From Gossypium raimondii (Eukaryota; Streptophyta; Magnoliopsida; Malvales; Malvaceae): a stretch of DNA of 64,000 bases. Positions 24,834 to 38,330 of the stretch are shown here, one piece after another. The DNA lies in contig NC_068577.1 of the NCBI RefSeq assembly GCF_025698545.1, positions 1,612,001 through 1,676,000 on the forward strand, given 5' to 3'. Position 1 is the stretch's first letter. Every line of letters begins with the position of its first letter. Below the pieces are notes generated by a model that worked only from the letters and a program-made list of their open reading frames with translations, made no database searches and had not been told where the DNA came from. The position numbers were made by a program, and so were the translations under genes.

Positions 24834-25158
24834 TTATACGATACGTCGATAATGACAGTAGAAATGATCACAAAGCAATAAGAAAGAAAAATAAAAACAC
24901 GCAGATTTTATGTGAAAAACTCTTATCAGGAAAAACCATGGGCAGAGGAAGAGAAATTCACTAATGTTGAAACATAATAATATACAAAGGCTTGCGACTA
25001 TGCGCAATTTTTAAAGGGTTAAACAACCCGTCTAATAGACAAAATATAGTCCTACACGGATTCAATTTTGCCTCTTTATTTTATTTCTTTAACAAATGAG
25101 TCGCACCGCAAACTTTTTAAACCAGATTAAACGGGATTCAAGTCACAGAATTCTAACA
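24834..25158. mobile_element. Copia-like solo LTR, about 325 bp
   Basis: Begins TGTTATACG and ends TTCTAACA, with a perfect 5-bp target duplication catcc (24829-24833 and 25159-25163). It is in the same family and orientation as 13741-14042. No internal domain adjoins it. Confidence 0.85.
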
Positions 25159-26429
25159 CATCCTAAGTTATTAAATTAAAACATAAAAAAATAAAAGAGC
25201 CCTTGAATATTTTGATATATTGAAACTAGAATAATGGATTGGCTTAAAAGAAAATTTATTTCATTTATGATACTTAACAAAAGTATATTAAAAATAAAAA
25301 AAGAAAATGGAGGGGACAAAGAAACCTGGCAGTGGGAGGATGGCCCCAATATCCAGGAGTATCGTATACAGTTGGTCTTCTCTGAACCTTTGAAATTTCT
25401 TCCCTATGAATGATTAAAGGCACCTTCACTTATGTTTATTGAGGTGAGCCACCCTTATCTTTCCATTCAACATTACCAATCAAAATGTAACCACACCTCA
25501 CATTTAGTCTTTTAGTTAAATTTATCCATCAACTTCTTAAAAGAGAGTCGAATTATTGTTTTTTAACGAAAATACTAATTAAATGTTAAAATTTTAAACA
25601 TGACATCCTGCATGACAATCCACGTGTACTTTGTGCTATTTTTTTATTATGAAGTTTTATCTATTTTTAATTTTGAATATTTTTATAATTTTAAAATTAT
25701 TTATTGACATGACATATAAGACAAATAGTATCATGTCAACATGAAATGCCCGTGGGCTACCACGCCGATTTGCTACGTCAAAATCGTTAAAAGTTAATGT
25801 TTTAGTTAAAATTTAACAATTTGACTCTTTATGAAATATAAACATTAAAAGATTAAATTTAATATTTACGTTATCCCAAGAAATCAAAAGGTTTAAATCA
25901 ATTTTGTTTTTCATTTTGAAATTTTAAAACAATTGTATATTAAGTAACAAATTTACATTACTTTAGTTAATTTTATTTAAAAAAAGGCCATAATAATAAA
26001 ATAAAACAAAAACACATTGACCATATATTTAATCTTAATCCCATTGATAAATGATGAAATGATTGTAATGTCATAACCATGTAAAAGAAGGTCATGTGAA
26101 TTGATGGAAGGGCATCAATGTTAAAGGTGCTCCCTACATGAAAAGAAGTGGTAACCATCATGAGCTTAGTACACCAATACCATGGGTGAGTACTCAATAA
26201 CTCCAACCTACTCCACCTCTACAACCCACTTTCACATAGCTTCATACATTAAAGAAATGACAAAACTAAACCTTAATAAAATACATCATCTAATTTCATA
26301 AGAAATGATAAAAAAAAGAAGAAGATAGGAAAAGGGATAGTGAGAAAGAAGGCAACAAATAACTTGACACCACCAAAAAGCTTTAGATTGGTTTTGATAT
26401 CAAACTCAACAACAAAAACACCTTTCCTT
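25159..26429. other. Intergenic DNA upstream of the 223-aa gene
   Basis: Contains dispersed-repeat text at 25590-25870 (terms shared with 15280-15430). The promoter of the downstream gene should lie in the last few hundred bases. I see no distinct TATA box. Confidence 0.5.
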
Positions 26430-26445
26430 CCCCCCCCCCCCCCCC
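26430..26445 (+). repeat. Poly-C run of 16 in the leader of the 223-aa gene
   Basis: An uninterrupted C16 tract ends 26 bp before the chosen start codon. It would be expected to vary in length between individuals or assemblies. It also creates a proline run in the upstream reading frame, one reason to doubt the upstream ATG at 26340. Confidence 0.9.
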
Positions 26446-26471
26446 AACCCCAAAACCTTATAGGAAGAAAA

Positions 26472-27143
26472 ATGGAAGAGAAGGAAAAGAAGAAGAACAA
26501 GAAGCAAAAACATCAACACCCCAATGATCAAACAACTAAATCATCAGTACCAGCATCGGATTTTTCATTCAAGCCTAGCAATGAAGTAAAGGGTCTAAGA
26601 TTTGGTGGGCAGTTCATTGTAAAATCGTTCACAGTCAGGCGAGCAAGGCCACTAGAATTACCCAAACTACTTGATTTCCCACCGTTGTTGAACAAAAACA
26701 AGCAGCTTCCTTTCCCTACCACCACAGCTTTTTTACCTACAAATTTCACCATCTTAGCTCACCATGCTTGGCATACACTCACCTTAGGTCTCGGCACCAA
26801 GAAATCCAAAGTGGTTCTATTTGTTTTCGAATCGGAAGCCATGAAGTTGGGTGTAGATAGAGTTTGGCCATCAGAGATCCCACTTGGTGAAGTCAACAAG
26901 AAGCTGATAAGAGGGTTAAAAGGGTGTGAAATGGCGAGGTTTAAGTTCAGGAAAGGGTGTATTACGTTCTATGTTTATGCAGTTAGAGGGATTGGAACTA
27001 TGGGATTTTCATGTGCTGACGATTTGAGGACTATTTTGCAATCAGTTGTGGCACTCAAAGATTTCTTGGATCATACTGCTATGCTTGCTATGCCTAATCA
27101 GAGAAGCCTTAATTACTCCCCTCAACTTGCAATGGCTCATTAA
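26472..27143 (+). CDS. Plant protein of unknown function, intronless, 223 aa
   Basis: I do not recognise a named domain. An upstream in-frame ATG at 26340 would add 44 residues encoded across the poly-C tract. I prefer the ATG at 26472 (MEEKEKKKNKK), because the upstream part is low-complexity and length-unstable. The protein has a very Lys-rich, probably disordered N-terminus (about residues 1-20). A structured-looking body follows, with GLRFGGQFIVKSFTVRRARP, HHAWHTLTLGLGTKKSKVVLF, DRVWPSEIPLGEVNKKLIRG and CEMARFKFRKGCITFYVYAVR. It ends in a helical-looking DDLRTILQSVVALKDFLDHT and the tail MAH. No signal peptide or membrane segment is evident. Base composition and codon use look like a real gene. 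I believe homologues exist in other dicots but cannot cite any. Confidence 0.85.
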   Translation: MEEKEKKKNKKQKHQHPNDQTTKSSVPASDFSFKPSNEVKGLRFGGQFIVKSFTVRRARPLELPKLLDFPPLLNKNKQLPFPTTTAFLPTNFTILAHHAWHTLTLGLGTKKSKVVLFVFESEAMKLGVDRVWPSEIPLGEVNKKLIRGLKGCEMARFKFRKGCITFYVYAVRGIGTMGFSCADDLRTILQSVVALKDFLDHTAMLAMPNQRSLNYSPQLAMAH

Positions 27144-29467
27144 TCTTTCATTTTTCTTCTTTTGATCTTTTTTTAGTTTTATTTCTGGGGGGAGATTGGT
27201 TTATTTATTGGATGATTTTTTGTTCATCTTATTAATTATATATATATATATATATTTCAACAAATTTGTAGCATGAATAAATTTGCAAGTTCTTTTTCAA
27301 CAGTTTATGAGCAGAAGTTGCTGACTGGCAGCAGTAACACCACATTTTTCTAAATTACTTGGGTGAATCTTGTGAAAAATTAGCATATACATGTGGTAAC
27401 ATTTCAAGGATGTAAACTTGTCTGATATACATGTACTTAAAGTCTGATGATGCTGCATGAATCATGAATGTAAATTTAATTTATTTCCTTGAGACAAAAA
27501 AGAGAGAACTAGAATGGCTTGGATTCTTTTTGGAATGAAATGATGGAAGCAGAGATGGGGACCCAAAGGCAGGGTTTATTATGGTCTAAAAAGTCAAAGA
27601 ACAAGAAAATGCTTTCCTTTTCTTTTTCTGATTTGTTCTTGTGGGATTAATCATGCCACCACTTTTGGTTTCCATTTTTAAATATTAAATTAAATTTCGA
27701 TTTACTTATTTAGATCAATTTATCTTGAAAATGATAGTGATTCCATGTTTAAGTCAATCTGCATTCTCTTGAAGTTGAAGTATATTTCAATGTCTACCTT
27801 TTTTTCATTCTAACAATGTTATTTCCAAAATTACGATTTGATAAGATTTTGAAGTCACGCATAATGTCAATATTTTAAAAATTAAGTTGACGGTCGAATC
27901 AATCAAATCATCAATACTAAATTTAATAAATAATAAAAAATTATAAAAATTATAAATCAATTCAAAAGGACTAGGCCCATTAACGTTGAGTAAGTAGACT
28001 GGATCCATTAAGCTGAGGTATAACAATCGTTCATCGACCCGTGCACTTTTCGTATTTTATTTTTTAAAAGAGATAAATCTTAAAATTAAATATAAATTTT
28101 GATTTAATATAAAATTTAATAAATGAACTTTGATTTTGTATAATTATATACATATTTGTTTTATGGTTGGTTTATAATTTCCCCTTTCAATAATATTATC
28201 TTCAAGGCTCAAATCGTCGTCTCTCTTCAAAAATGTAATGTGCATTACTATTACGTCCAACGCTTGTTAGTAATAAATATATCTTTCATTTTATTTATTG
28301 TTTTATGTCATCTAGAAAATATCAAAAAGAGGAGAATGTACTCTTAAAGCATGCCTAGTACATAGGTGAAATTGCTTCGGTTATGGTTTTGTAAAGACTG
28401 TGAATTTATGTCTCAATTATCATCGGGATTGATGCTGCTTGAACCGAAAAATAATGGTTTCAGCTTTAGAGGGTGATACAAATGATGAGAAGGTTGGATT
28501 GATTAACTCGGTTGAATACATAAATTAGTTGAACTAAAAATTGATAGTGTAATTGGTACAATTTCAAAAACCTTGCAAAATAATAATCTAACAAGCATTT
28601 ATTGCCTCCTGTCTTACAACTCTAGACTTGATTCTCACAACGATATTTGAGTTTACTTACTAATATATAAATTGTAATGAAAAGTAAAATTGTAAAATGA
28701 ATGATAATTTTGTGAAAATTGAGATTAAAAAATATTAAAAGAATTAAACTTGTTAAGAAAAACAAATTTTATAATTTAGTAAAATGTGTTTCTAGAATGA
28801 GGATTGGCAGGCCCCACCCACTTAATCCTTTAAAATTTTAAAAATTTAATTTAATCATTTAAAAATTATAAAAGAACTATTAAAATGATGAAATTAGATT
28901 TTTACCATTACGAAATGTAATTTAAGAATCAACGTGGTAATACTAGTTAAACAAAAAATATGGGGTTATTTTCTTTCAAATTTCAAAGGAATAAAAAAAC
29001 GGGGAAAGCAGTTGAAGGTTTTAAATGAAGAGAAAAAGACATTTGAGGTGTTGAAATCCATCCATTCTCAACCTATTAAGGATTCAAATTCAATCACAGC
29101 CACCCATCCCGGCTAAAATTTGTACGGAAATAACACTTGTCTATATGATTACATTTTATCAATTTCCCAGGTCATTTCGTATTTATGTGATTGCCATTTG
29201 AATTTGAAGTAAAATAATTTCAAGTTGGAATTCTACTCCTTCACTTCAGATTCAAGTCATTTAAGATAATTTAGAATGCAAGATGGTAATGGCAGTAATG
29301 GATGAAGATGGGATTCCACAGAAACCAGATATAGATGGTAAAAACACCAACTTCTCATTAAAAAGAATGGAAAGAATTGGTCCACACAAATTCCAATTCT
29401 CTTTCTCTAATGTTTGATCGTTCTATCCGACATATGTTGATAGAACAAAGCTCATGTCGAAAAACAT
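27144..29467. other. Intergenic DNA between two convergent genes
   Basis: The 3' untranslated regions of the 223-aa gene (from 27144) and of actin (ending near 29200-29467 on the minus strand) lie here. A (TA)n tract sits at about 27237-27255. Positions 27440-27460 contain a 14-nt match to the end of miR172, judged accidental. No other gene is supported. Confidence 0.55.
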
Positions 29468-30835
<1,368 letters not shown>

Positions 30836-31040
30836 CTTCTACAACCTGCTCTACATTAACAAATGACAATTCAGTGATGCATAGATCCTACTAAGAAAAC
30901 AACCCAGAAAAGAAAACAGCAAAATGAAGGGGAAAGGACCTTGAGAAAACGAGGAAGTGGTTGATGGCGGAGAAAAGCGAGGATTAAAGCGAGAAGCAGA
31001 CGACGAGGGAAGAGAGGAGAGGAAGGGGAGTTTATAAAGG
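30836..31040 (-). promoter_or_regulatory. Actin leader with probable leader intron and TATA box
   Basis: On the minus strand TATAAA occurs at 31036-31031. About 90 bp downstream lies a plausible splice donor CTCAAG|GTCC (exon end 30940), and an acceptor AG at 30847-30846. The acceptor leaves a 10-nt exon before the ATG. Plant actin genes commonly have a leader intron about 10 bp upstream of the ATG. Here the intron would be only about 94 bp, shorter than usual. The structure is inferred from splice motifs. Confidence 0.6.
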
Positions 31041-32722
31041 GGATGAGAGTGAATGTGAGCCGTTGGATTAATTTGTTTTTATTCATATATTTTTGGGGAA
31101 AAAAAAAAAGATTGGCTCCCATTCTTAACGGATTTTCAAGTTATTTTTCACCTTGCCATTTGGTATTTGTTAAATGCCACTCATTTTCTAAGGTTTGATT
31201 TTGTTTTTTTTTCCTTTTATTTATTGTTATAATTTTCACAATTATAAATATATCTATTTTAAATTTAAATAATATAATTATATTTAAATTTAAAACAAAA
31301 TAATTTAAAATTTTTAAATATAAATATTAATAGTCTTTTACATAGTTTCTAATTTAATTTTAATTATTAATAGGTGAATATAGATTATTAATTAAATTTA
31401 AATATTGGGACCACTGAATTATTTCTTATAACATTAATTATATTTTAAATATGTATTTAGATTTTAATAGTGTATTTAATTTATAAAAAAATTATCAACT
31501 TAAAGAAGATTTTTTAAATGATTTTAAATTTTACAATGATGTATTATAAAATTGTAAGTTAAATTATTGAATATAAATAAATTAGAAGGATTTATTATAA
31601 AAATATAATTAGCGCGCGACTCGAACTTAGATAACACTTAAGGCTATAAACACCCTAACTATTAAGCTAACATATAAGACTGGAGTATCTATAATTTGTC
31701 ACCTTAATCACGATAAAAGGAAATATGCCAACAAGATATCATGCGATGGGGAGATTTAATTAATTAATGGTTTTTTGTGTTGTAGGTTTTAATTAATAAA
31801 TGTTATTAGGTGTGAGGTTTTAGAGTTTATAATCTTTTAGATTAGATTGTTTCAAAATTAAAGACTCTCATAATTAAATGAGAAAATAGTACTCCATGGA
31901 CCAACCATTTTCACATTAAAATACATTATATTATGTGAAGCCATTTGATTTAGTAAAAAAATGGCTTTTAAAAAAAGTTACTATTTGCTACTTGAATTTT
32001 GTTTTTATGTTTAATTTGATGATTGAGTTTTTTTATTTCAATTTGGTACACGTGTTAAGCATTGGTACTTGATGAGACAAAAAAAAAAGAAGAGAAAAGG
32101 TTCGGTATTAAATTGAATATTGAAGCCAAAATTAAGTACTTAACTGAAACAAAAGAAAACTTAAATATTAAATTGAAAAACTCATGTGCCAAAGTGAACA
32201 TTGAACTTAAACTTAAATATCAAATTAGAACAAAAAATAAATTGAAGTATCAAATTGAACATTAAAATTAAAATTAGATATCAAATAATATTCAATTCCA
32301 AGGATAAATAAATAGGAAGTAGTTACCAACTAAATTGGTTATAAAAATTATGGATAAGAACAAGTCATGATAGATATTGTATTGGACAAGTTTCACCATC
32401 ATGATAGATATTGTATTGGACAAGTTTCACCATCATGGTTTGGTCTTTACCACTTTATAAGCTCAAATCACTACTTATTTGATATTAAAAATTTTAAAAA
32501 TATCTTTACATTGATAAAATAGATATTGAGGAGTCGATTTTTTTAGGAGAAATTTTTGAGATGTTGCTTGTCAGGTAATTGATGGTCTCTTAACTTCCTC
32601 GGTGACAGTTTTGATTCCCATGCTCTACCAAGAGCCAACATGTCGGGAGCAGTTGCTTAGTGGACCTACTTCACATAGCTAGGAGCACCTTAGTTGGTGG
32701 AGTTGCAGAGCTCAAGAGAGAG
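31041..32722. other. Intergenic DNA upstream of actin
   Basis: AT-rich. Positions 31610-31670 match 10680-10735, and 31990-32280 is 'caaattgaacatt' dispersed-repeat debris. The 34-bp tandem duplication is listed separately. The stretch 32560-32722 is GC-richer, reads like an old repeat and has no frame. Confidence 0.55.
32365..32432. repeat. 34-bp perfect tandem duplication
   Basis: Two exact copies of a 34-bp unit starting 'catgatagatattgtattgg' are joined head to tail, followed by a few bases of a third. Lack of divergence indicates a very recent event or an assembly artefact. Confidence 0.9.
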
Positions 32723-32909
32723 GTGTCAATATAGGCGTGTAATAATTATGAAGCTCACTTGTGCGTGTATGACCCACTTACCTGCAACCATGGTACCACT
32801 TAGGCAGAACTATGGCTACACGTAAGTGACCTATATGCCTCACATTGGTGGTTCGAGTCCTGATACACCTAGGTGAGCTTCATAATAATTAGATGCCTTA
32901 TACTGACAC
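32723..32909. mobile_element. 187-bp MITE-like hairpin element
   Basis: The ends are imperfect inverted repeats of about 36 bp (about 80% identity), beginning gtgtca and including 'ttatgaagctcac'. The inner 19 bp match at 18 positions. It also carries 'ggttcgagtcc', close to a Pol III B box, at about 32853. It abuts an LTR fragment exactly at 32910. No coding capacity. Class undetermined. Confidence 0.6.
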
Positions 32910-35110
32910 TATAACAACCCAATTTTCAGTAATGCCAAAAAAGACAATTTCGGAACCCCATTTTCGTAAACCGGGTCCATAAATATCAAATATGAATATT
33001 TACGAAGTTGGTATAATAGAATCAAAGTTTAGTCCTTTAATTTCTGTCTATCAATTGCTTAATTAGGGTACAAGGACTAATTGTAAAAGTCTTATCACTA
33101 TATATTTTTAAATAGCTAAATGTTCCAAATGGTAAATAAACCATTTTATTTCATCCAATAGTGGAGAATGGTGTTAACATCCACGAATTTTAGTTAATTG
33201 TGATTAAGGTTAAGTAATTAAGATTCAATTAATTAATTTTGATTAATTAAGATTTAAACCAAGTATATAAAGGTAACTTAGTGCATTTGTCATCTTTATT
33301 TTTCTTCTTCTTCTTCTTCATTGAAGCAACATATAACCTAAGGGGAAAAAGTCATTTTTGAGCTCGAAGCTTTCAGTCCTTAATTGGTAACCTTTTCCAA
33401 GTACTTTCCTTATAATTTGTATGTTTTTAAAGTCATAAATGCTTGATTTAGCAGCCCATGTGCCAATTTGTAAAACTGTTAAAGTTTTTGAAAGTTGTCA
33501 TTGGTGATTTCTTGAAGAAATTGGTGTTAAATTGATAGATTTTAAGCTTAGATGTGAAAAGGACTAAATTGTAATGTTTAAATTATTAGTTAAGCACATA
33601 ACGACTAAAGTGAATTAATTGTGAAATTGATATGAAATTTCAATAATAATAGATAGTAGAGGGTCTGTAATAAATGTAATTGAAGTCGGTTTTAAATCGA
33701 GACTTAAAATTGAAAGTTATAACTATTTCGATTTTAGGGCTAAATTGAATAAAATGTAAAATTTTAAGGGTACCAAAAATGAAGTTTCATAGGTTTATTC
33801 ATATAATGTATAAATGTTTAATATTGATGAATTGAATGAAATAATTATTTTGACCAAGAATTGGATAAAACCAAGATAAACGAAGAAAAACCAAAATTGT
33901 CGATTAGTCCTTAAAGATTCAACTTATTTGTTGTTTGATTAGGTAAGTTCATATGGTATTTATAACTTAGACTACATGCATTTCAATTCTATGTATATAT
34001 GCTTGATTGAATATTAAATTGGTTGAGAATTGATACAAAAGGTGAGAAAATCGGCTAAATTGAAAGGTGATGATTATAAAGTGAAAAAGAGGCCTATGTG
34101 AACTTAGTAAAGGTTAGGATACGATTGACATACCAATAGGGTTTTGTGTATGCTATTATGAGATTGATTATAGATGATTGTCGAGGTCTAGCGTTTATTG
34201 TAAACACTCAAATAAATGTGACACAAGTTTAGCTCGGACGAGTAACATGATGTTATTTTAAAGGTTTAGCTTGGATGGGTAACCTGACATGAATATATTT
34301 AGCTTGGACGAGCAACTGGTGTGACGTAGATACCTATGTATCTGAGTTTGTTTACTAGGGTTCATTGGGCAAAATAATTTACAAGAATTGAGAAATTGAA
34401 ATGAGGTATAATGATCTTGACATTCACTTGGTGAAATATTAAATTTGAGTTTGAACAAGGTATTGAAATATTTACTTTGGCATGTATACAATTGTATCGT
34501 TTCATGATTGAATAAGTTTTGAATTTTGTTAATCAAAATGACATGAATTAGCATGAAATGTTATTGTGGTATCATATGTTTTATTTACAGGTTAAAATTC
34601 ATTTATTTGATGTGTGATTATCCATGTCTAGCCAATCTATGCCAAGCTTAGTATCTTGTTGTATCTAATTGAAAGATAAGGTAAGGTTTTAAGCATTTTA
34701 TATGCTTACCTAGTTTGTTTTCCTTTTTCCTTATAGACCATTACCTTGCGGAACACGTCAAGCAAGATCATTTCGAAGCTCACACTATTCTCATTTCAAT
34801 AGCTATTTAGTCATCTTGAGTCAAAGAATTGTGACATGTATATAAGTGTTTTGGTATATATTTTGATGTATTCTCGTCTTAATGAGTTTAGTAACTTGTG
34901 ATGATTTAGTGTTTTGATTCATAAATGAAGATGAACATATATGCATTTCATGCTTAATGATGTGATGATTTATGACGAAGTGTTTGGCATATGGAATGAC
35001 ATTGAATAATATAGAAATGGTGGCTTGCTTAATGTATTTGAACATTATTAACTTGAAGTATGCTTGAAAAATGTGGCCTAATTTGTATAATTGGTGCTTA
35101 TGTATAATGC
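32910..35110. mobile_element. LTR-retrotransposon LTR fragment (Gypsy-type)
   Basis: Starts 'tataacaacccaattttcag' (TG mutated to TA), then 'gacaatttcggaacccc' and 'cataaatat', closely paralleling the LTR start at 49733. Near 34200-34320 three imperfect copies of 'tttagcttggacgagtaac' occur, a phrase also seen at 53140. No CA terminus or target duplication is found on the right, so it is truncated. The right edge is approximate. Confidence 0.6.
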
Positions 35111-37119
35111 CTATAAGTTATGAAACTGAAAATCTGAGCTTTTAAGCTTGAGGCATGCCCTCAGAATTCAACAATTTTTTGGTGTGGTTAAAGAACATAA
35201 CTTGAAAAAAAAACGACTAAACTTCGTGATATTATCACACATGCACACAAACCAAACCTCTCATTTGACTCTTACAAATTTGATAGAGCATTATGGTTTA
35301 AAAACAAAGGGCTAAAGTTTTATTCAAATAATGTAGGATAAATTCTTTTGAAATATACTTCATTTACCACCATTACAACTTAGGCTAAGCGGAGTGGTTG
35401 TTTAAAAGTAGGCAATTTTTTCTTAAAAAAAATAACTAATTGTTTCTATTTATTCATAAAATTAATTGTTATAAAGATGGGTGTGGAGTTTCCATGGTTT
35501 CCATTGGATCCTTTCTTTTGATTTCTATAGGAAGGTCATGCACTTCTTATTTGTTTTAATTGAAATGTGCTAGTATGTTATTGATTGAAGTGGACATCTT
35601 CATATACCATAAAGCTATTATCATGTATGGGTGTCAAAATTGCAATACTAGAAAGAAAGAAATAAAAAGTTTAATAAGGCTTAGGTGAAATTGATGAAAT
35701 TATAAAAGAGAATGACAAAATTTTCCTAAACTAAACATTTCACCTTGAATTTTGTGATTGAGATTATCTACGGAAGACATGGTATTGACATTATCCTTAT
35801 ATTCCAAAATTTTGTTATTGTATGGGGGATATAAGATTGCCAGATCAAAGATAATCAGTCAAAACAAAATGAGGGAATGTTATTCTGAACTCTTACATTA
35901 CTCTTGGAGGCGTTTGGTTTAAAGGTTTTAGGATTACAAGCGGTAATCTTACATTTTATAATCATATTATTGTGTTTGAATGAAAAAGATTATCTTGAGT
36001 TGGTAATATGGCCTTTCAAATAGCGCCGAAATTTGGTAATCTAGAAGTAATCGCAATATCATCTATTTTATAGGTAATCTCAATAAAAGTTTTAACTCAA
36101 TCTTAATGTCTTTAATCCAATTTTGTTAAACCAAAATGAAAAAAATAAGGTTAATCAGTCCCTGTACTTTGTAATAGTTGTAGGTTTAGCCCCTATAATT
36201 TAATTAATTTTCATTCTTGTACTTTTTGAATTGGACAATTTTAGTCCTTGTATTTTTTAACTTTTTAAATTTTAGTCTTGACTTAAACAGCAACAATTAA
36301 ATTCATTTGGTTAATTTCAATTACTGGTCTTGTACTATGCGTACAATTGTAGATTTAGTTTATATTCTCCAAGTGGATCAGTGAGTCTAAGCCCCTATAC
36401 ATTTTGAAATTTTAAATTTCAATCTTGACGCAAATGATAGTCGTTAATCCTTTAATTTTACTTTTAGTGAGTAATATGTGGAAATAGCAAACTGACATGA
36501 CACTACTCATATGATAATATGTTTGCCGCATCAAATTTTGGAAATAGTAAAACTTAAGTTAACGAATTTAATAGTGCCACTGTTTGGTGAGGACTGACAT
36601 TTTAAAAATTAAAAAGTACACGAACTAAAAATGACCAAATTAAAGTACAAAGACTAAATCCACAACTTTCGTAAAGTACATGGACTAATAGCATAATTTA
36701 ACAAAAAATAATAAATACTAATGAATCCAACTTCTTAGTTTTATATATATATATATTCTCTCGTAACATCGTATATATTATATATTCTATATTACTAAGT
36801 TTAATACTGAAAGCTGATGTGGACAATTTAATTTATTAACACATGCCATGTGGGCAACTGATATTTCTCTTAATTATCTTAATTAATTTTTAATCAAATT
36901 TATTTTGACACAATAAAAGATTATTCAAAGATTTCAGAATTAAAATTTCAATTTATCACGTTTAATGTAACATTGGTCTAGATATTGTAATGCAACCAAA
37001 TTTTATTGTAATTAAGATAACTTATCATAATTAATATATTATGTTTATTTTAATTATCTTGATAAATTAAATAATATATTATATTTTACAAGTTAAAAGA
37101 ATGTGATTGATTTAAACTT
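35111..37119. other. Intergenic DNA with dispersed-repeat debris
   Basis: Positions 36150-36720 carry the 'gtactttgtaat...taatttcaatta' type of repeat wording in inverted arrangement ('aaatccacaactttcgtaaagtac' at the far end), so it may be a decayed inverted-repeat element. A short (TA)n run lies near 36744. No gene is supported. Confidence 0.5.
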
Positions 37120-38330
37120 GCAGCACTTTGTCCGGTGGTTGCATGAGCATATGAAAACCAGTGGGCACTTGAAAGCATGGTTTGCTAGGGCATCAGAAGC
37201 TTGGTTTCCCTCCCTGTAACCTCCCACGACCTCCTAAGTAGTCTTCCCACATCACGAACAGTAGCCGAGTTTGAGCCAGCATCTAACGGTCGCTTCAACA
37301 TTGTAACAACTTCTGAGCTGTCCATTTCCAAGATAACTCTCCTAGAACCCAGTTCCCATGCCAACATCAATCCATCATAGGCACCCCATATGTCAGCTTC
37401 TAATATTGAACAAATCCCGATATTTCGAGTAATTCCAACTCGCCAATATCCGTCGTGATTTCTAACCAAGCCATCAGCAGCGGCGCATTAGTGTTCACCT
37501 TTAGCCAATCGGCACTCTGCTTAGTCCAATGGACAATGACGTTCTTTGTGATCCTTGTGTTGACCATGGCAACGACTCTGATTCTGCGAGACAGCAGCCT
37601 GCACACTACACAGCTGACGAGCTCCATTGATTACATTATCCTAATCCACATGTCCTTGAATAAAAATCCTGCTGTTACGTTGCTTCCAAAGGCACCAACA
37701 AAGAGCCTCGAACATACAGGCCCAGTTGTCAGGATCCAAAGCTAACTGCTCCGCATCAGTAATATTTGCAAATAACCATTCCTCTATTGACATACTCATG
37801 AACTTATACAAATTTTCAGGTCGGATAAGTAGCAGCCGAACTGACATAGTAAGGAAACAAAATCGCAACACATGGTCGATGGTCTCGACCCCATTTCCAC
37901 AGGCTGCATAGTGGCATCAACTGCAAGGCGTCTTTGAAACTCTCAGTCTCTCACTTCATTTGTTAGTAATTTGTTCTGAGCTGCTAGCCAAAGGAAAACT
38001 TTAACCCTTTATGGACAAGTCATTATCCAAACTAGCCTCCACCGATTAGATTCCATAGTTGCACTAGTGGCACTCAAGTGAGCATAAGCTGATTTTGGGG
38101 TGAAGCGACAATGTTTATCCCAACGCCATCCAGGAAAGTCGTTAACATCACCATCATCGGAGATCGCTTAGCAGCAAATCGCCGCAGTATCTCGTCAGGC
38201 AAAAGAGCATGAAGCCGATTCCAATCCCATTCTCCACATTCATTGATCATTTCAGCTGTAGACACGTGCTCATTTGATACGGTCTCTGGATGCAAGCAAT
38301 AGTTCAAAATCGGGCCACACTCTTAAATTG
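37120..38330 (-). pseudogene. LINE 3' end: reverse-transcriptase zinc-binding region and RNase H
   Basis: In broken frames on the minus strand, the pieces appear in LINE order. First comes 'CGEWDWNRLHALLPDEILRRFA' (38074-38307), then 'CWCLWKQRNSRIF' with an FEAL-type lead (37641-37871), as in the zf-RVT region. Then 'DWLKVNTNAP' and 'EADIWGAYDGLMLAWELGSRRVILEMDS' (37185-37627) mark RNase H. A terminal 'SDALANHAFKCP' follows near 37190-37140. Frameshifts separate the blocks. It is a plant L1-type element truncated at its 5' end. It is not functional. Confidence 0.8.

Noticed and set aside
27440..27460. A 'tgatgatgctgcat' string matching the end of miR172
   Set aside because: Only 14 nt match, the 5' part differs, and no complementary arm that would form a precursor hairpin is found within a few hundred bases upstream.
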